64,000 nucleotides of DNA from Corynebacterium mucifaciens (GTDB lineage Bacteria > Actinomycetota > Actinomycetes > Mycobacteriales > Mycobacteriaceae). A model generated the notes under the pieces. It had not been told where the DNA came from and searched no databases. It saw only the letters and a program-made list of their open reading frames with translations. Location of the stretch: positions 62,001 to 126,000 of the forward strand of contig NZ_JAAXPF010000006.1 in NCBI RefSeq assembly GCF_012396315.1. Reading direction: 5' to 3'. A program made the position numbers and the translations under genes. Positions 62,212 through 64,000 of the stretch are shown here, in pieces; position 1 is the first letter of the stretch, and the number at the start of each line of letters is the position of its first letter.

Positions 62212-63137
62212 TCGCTTACCACCTTCTTGTACGTCTCCTCGTGTGCCCGTCGTACCTGGGCACGTTGTTGTTCTCTGTCACCGGTGTAGGGCACCGGCCC
62301 GCGGGCGAGTAGCCGCGCCGCCGCCTGGCCGGCCGCGCGTCCGTCGCCCGCCGGGTAGACCTCGACGGCCGCAGGCGTGTCCGCCTGGCCCTCGTAGCAG
62401 CCGGTTTCGGGCGCGACGACAGGCACGCCGAGGTCGCGGCACATCTCCAGCCACCCTGAATGCGTTCCCCGAGTGTACGGCAGAATGCACACCCCGGCGC
62501 GCCCCACGGCGGCGAAGAGCTCGTCGTCGCTCATCGGCTCGTGCACCACCACGTTCGCGTTGCCTATCGACGCCAGCTTCGCCCCCTCATGTACATACAC
62601 GTCCAACGGCACCTCCGCGGCGATGTCGGCGTAGAACTGCGCGTCCGCGACCACGTTTGAGCGCAGCGACTTGAGAAACACCGCTGCCCGGCCACTCGAG
62701 TGAACCTGCGCGGGGGTGTCGGTGATGCGCGGGTGCGGGATCACCTGCACGTTGCTCGCGCCGTAGTCGCGGGCCAGGATCTCGGCGGCCTGGTCGGTAA
62801 GGGTGATGATGGCGGACGCTGCGTCGACAAGCAGCTGCAGCCGCTCGTGGTGCGGTGCCTGGTCTTCCAGATGGGGGTTGTCCAGGTCGTGCACCGTGAG
62901 CACCAGCGGGACCGGCAGGGCGGCGCACAGCTCGGCGATTTGCGCGGGCGTGCGGTGCTCGAAGCCGAAGTGGATGTGCACGGCGTCTACGTCTCGCGGC
63001 TGGTTCCAGTACTCGGCTTCGAGCGCCGGGTGCGGCCACCAGTGGCCGTCGATGTCCGGGTCCGGGAGATACTCCACGCCCGCCGGCTGGATCGCCTGCG
63101 TATACGGGTGTTCAGCGGGGATGGAGAGAACGCGCAT
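62208..63137 (-). CDS. glycosyltransferase (GT-B, GT4-like)
   Basis: The 309-residue protein is a shortened GT-B glycosyltransferase. It starts MRVLSIPAEHPYTQAIQ, has the acceptor-side VDAVHIHFGFEHRTPAQ and LVLTVHDLDNPH, a mid-chain VIPHPR turn, and a donor-side SGWLEMCRDLGVPVVAPETGC in place of a full EX7E motif. It is the first gene of the five-gene operon: TATATT ends 6 bases before ATG 63137, and the operon is divergent from the WcbI-like gene. Function within a polysaccharide or glycolipid pathway is likely but unproven. Confidence 0.8.
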   Translation of the reverse strand: MRVLSIPAEHPYTQAIQPAGVEYLPDPDIDGHWWPHPALEAEYWNQPRDVDAVHIHFGFEHRTPAQIAELCAALPVPLVLTVHDLDNPHLEDQAPHHERLQLLVDAASAIITLTDQAAEILARDYGASNVQVIPHPRITDTPAQVHSSGRAAVFLKSLRSNVVADAQFYADIAAEVPLDVYVHEGAKLASIGNANVVVHEPMSDDELFAAVGRAGVCILPYTRGTHSGWLEMCRDLGVPVVAPETGCYEGQADTPAAVEVYPAGDGRAAGQAAARLLARGPVPYTGDREQQRAQVRRAHEETYKKVVSE

Positions 63138-63143
63138 TCCCCT

Positions 63144-63167
63144 AATATAAACCTTCTCGAATACTGT
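63144..63167. promoter_or_regulatory. divergent leaderless promoters of the glycosyltransferase operon and the WcbI-like gene
   Basis: Minus-strand TATATT (63144-63149) lies 6 bases before ATG 63137; plus-strand TACTGT (63162-63167) lies 6 bases before ATG 63174. The 36-base gap is clearly AT-rich against its surroundings. Confidence 0.55.
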
Positions 63168-63173
63168 GAAGAC

Positions 63174-64000
63174 ATGTCTTTGCTCGTTGTAGTCGGCAAC
63201 TGCCAGGCGGAGTCCACCCGCAAGCTACTCATGTCCACCGGCCACTTCACCGGCGAGCGCATCGCACCGGTCCACGAACTTGAGGCGGGCGACATGGGGT
63301 GGTTTTTAGACCTCGTGCGCCGCGCCGACGTGCTAGTGACCCAGCCCATCCGCGACGACTACCGCGGGCTGCCCGTGGGCACGCGCGAGCTGCGCGAGTT
63401 GCTGGCGCCATCGGCGCGCCACGTGGTGGTGCCGGTGTTGCGCTTCGACGGGCTTATGCCGTACCAGGCGATCATCCGCGACCCCGCGGATCCCTCGCTG
63501 AACCCCCCGGTGGTGCCGTACCACGACCTGCGCACGCTCGTGTCAGCCGCCGGCTACGGTGCGGCGCCGCAGCCGGACCCCAGCGCGTTGCGGCGCGCGG
63601 CCGCCATGTCGGTGGAGCAGATCCGGGTGCGCGAGCAGGCACACGGCGCGGTGCGCGTGTCCGACTACCTAGAGACGAACCCGGTCTGGCACACCGTCAA
63701 CCACCCCGACAACGCCACGCTCGCGTTCATGGCGTCGCGCGTGCTGGATGCGCTGGGGCTCGACGGCGAGCCCGTCCCGCCTGATTACGAGATGCTCGGC
63801 GGCCTGGACGCCCCCGTGGAGGCCGCGGCGGCCGAGGCGCTCGGGGTTGCAGTGGACGGCCGCGATGTGTGGCGCGACCGCGCGGGCGGGGTCATCGACG
63901 CTGAGGAGATCCGCCAGGCCCAGCTGGAGTTCTACCGCCAGCGCCCCGCGCTCGTGCAGCACGGGCTGCAGCGCCACACCGAGCGCATTGAGAACCTAGG
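63174..64000 (+). CDS. WcbI family polysaccharide biosynthesis protein (3' end cut)
   Basis: At least 275 residues of a WcbI-like protein are visible; the frame is still open at base 64000. The N-terminus LLVVVGNCQAESTRKLLMSTG carries the GNCQ motif typical of WcbI, an unusual capsule-biosynthesis protein with a GDSL/CoA-binding-like fold and presumed acyl- or acetyltransferase activity. Later landmarks are YHDLRTL and TVNHPDNATLAFMASRVLDALG, where the His/Asp may take part in catalysis. It is divergent from the glycosyltransferase operon, which argues that both belong to the same surface-polysaccharide pathway. Confidence 0.82.
   Translation, partial: MSLLVVVGNCQAESTRKLLMSTGHFTGERIAPVHELEAGDMGWFLDLVRRADVLVTQPIRDDYRGLPVGTRELRELLAPSARHVVVPVLRFDGLMPYQAIIRDPADPSLNPPVVPYHDLRTLVSAAGYGAAPQPDPSALRRAAAMSVEQIRVREQAHGAVRVSDYLETNPVWHTVNHPDNATLAFMASRVLDALGLDGEPVPPDYEMLGGLDAPVEAAAAEALGVAVDGRDVWRDRAGGVIDAEEIRQAQLEFYRQRPALVQHGLQRHTERIENL

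Overview
The window is a high-GC actinobacterial chromosome segment, almost certainly from a Corynebacterium. Gene content and order match the corynebacterial core: aecD-brnQ; lepA/rpsT/holA; rsfS-nadD-proA-(2-hydroxyacid dehydrogenase)-proB-obgE-rpmA-rplU-rne; ndk-folC-valS; mdh; clpX; clpP2-clpP1; tig. There are no rRNA genes, CRISPR arrays, transposases or prophage genes. It reads as an ordinary chromosomal backbone with a few accessory genes.

Layout. 1-7.4 kb: end of malQ, two tiny membrane-protein genes, dcp, a catalytically broken carboxylesterase, a lipoprotein, an ABC exporter and aecD. 7.5-14.5 kb: brnQ, a luciferase-like oxidoreductase and a four-gene peptide/nickel-type ABC importer whose two ATPases are fused. 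14.5-25.4 kb: rbsK, a hydrolase, a Vsr-like nuclease-fold protein, lepA, a CPBP protease, a solitary MazF-like toxin, rpsT, a LysE exporter, holA, comEC and comEA. 25.4-37.8 kb: a long minus-strand run for NAD, proline, ribosome and RNA metabolism, interrupted by one plus-strand HNH endonuclease gene. 38-51.9 kb: a TetR regulator, ndk, an acyl-CoA ligase, folC, valS, mdh, a second TetR regulator, clpX, clpP2, clpP1 and tig. 52-57.5 kb: tRNA-Pro and tRNA-Gly, a Gly/Asp-rich membrane protein, etfB-etfA joined to a cytochrome-b-like membrane protein, and a second HNH paralogue. 57.5-64 kb: a five-gene minus-strand operon with overlapping genes (three glycosyltransferases, an N-formylglutamate amidohydrolase-like protein and an AlkZ-like winged-helix protein), divergent from a WcbI-type polysaccharide gene cut by the window end.

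Expression. At about 19 genes a TANNNT -10 hexamer lies only 6-9 bases before the start codon, the signature of leaderless transcripts; genes inside operons have Shine-Dalgarno sites or overlap their neighbours. Clear hairpin terminators follow rpsT, rpmA, ndk, clpP2 and tig.

Best candidates for undescribed biology are the EtfBA-cytochrome b unit with its triple N-terminal repeat, the glycosyltransferase/WcbI locus, the TGTGGATAAC palindromes linked to the HNH genes, and the hairpin repeat at 17.6 kb.
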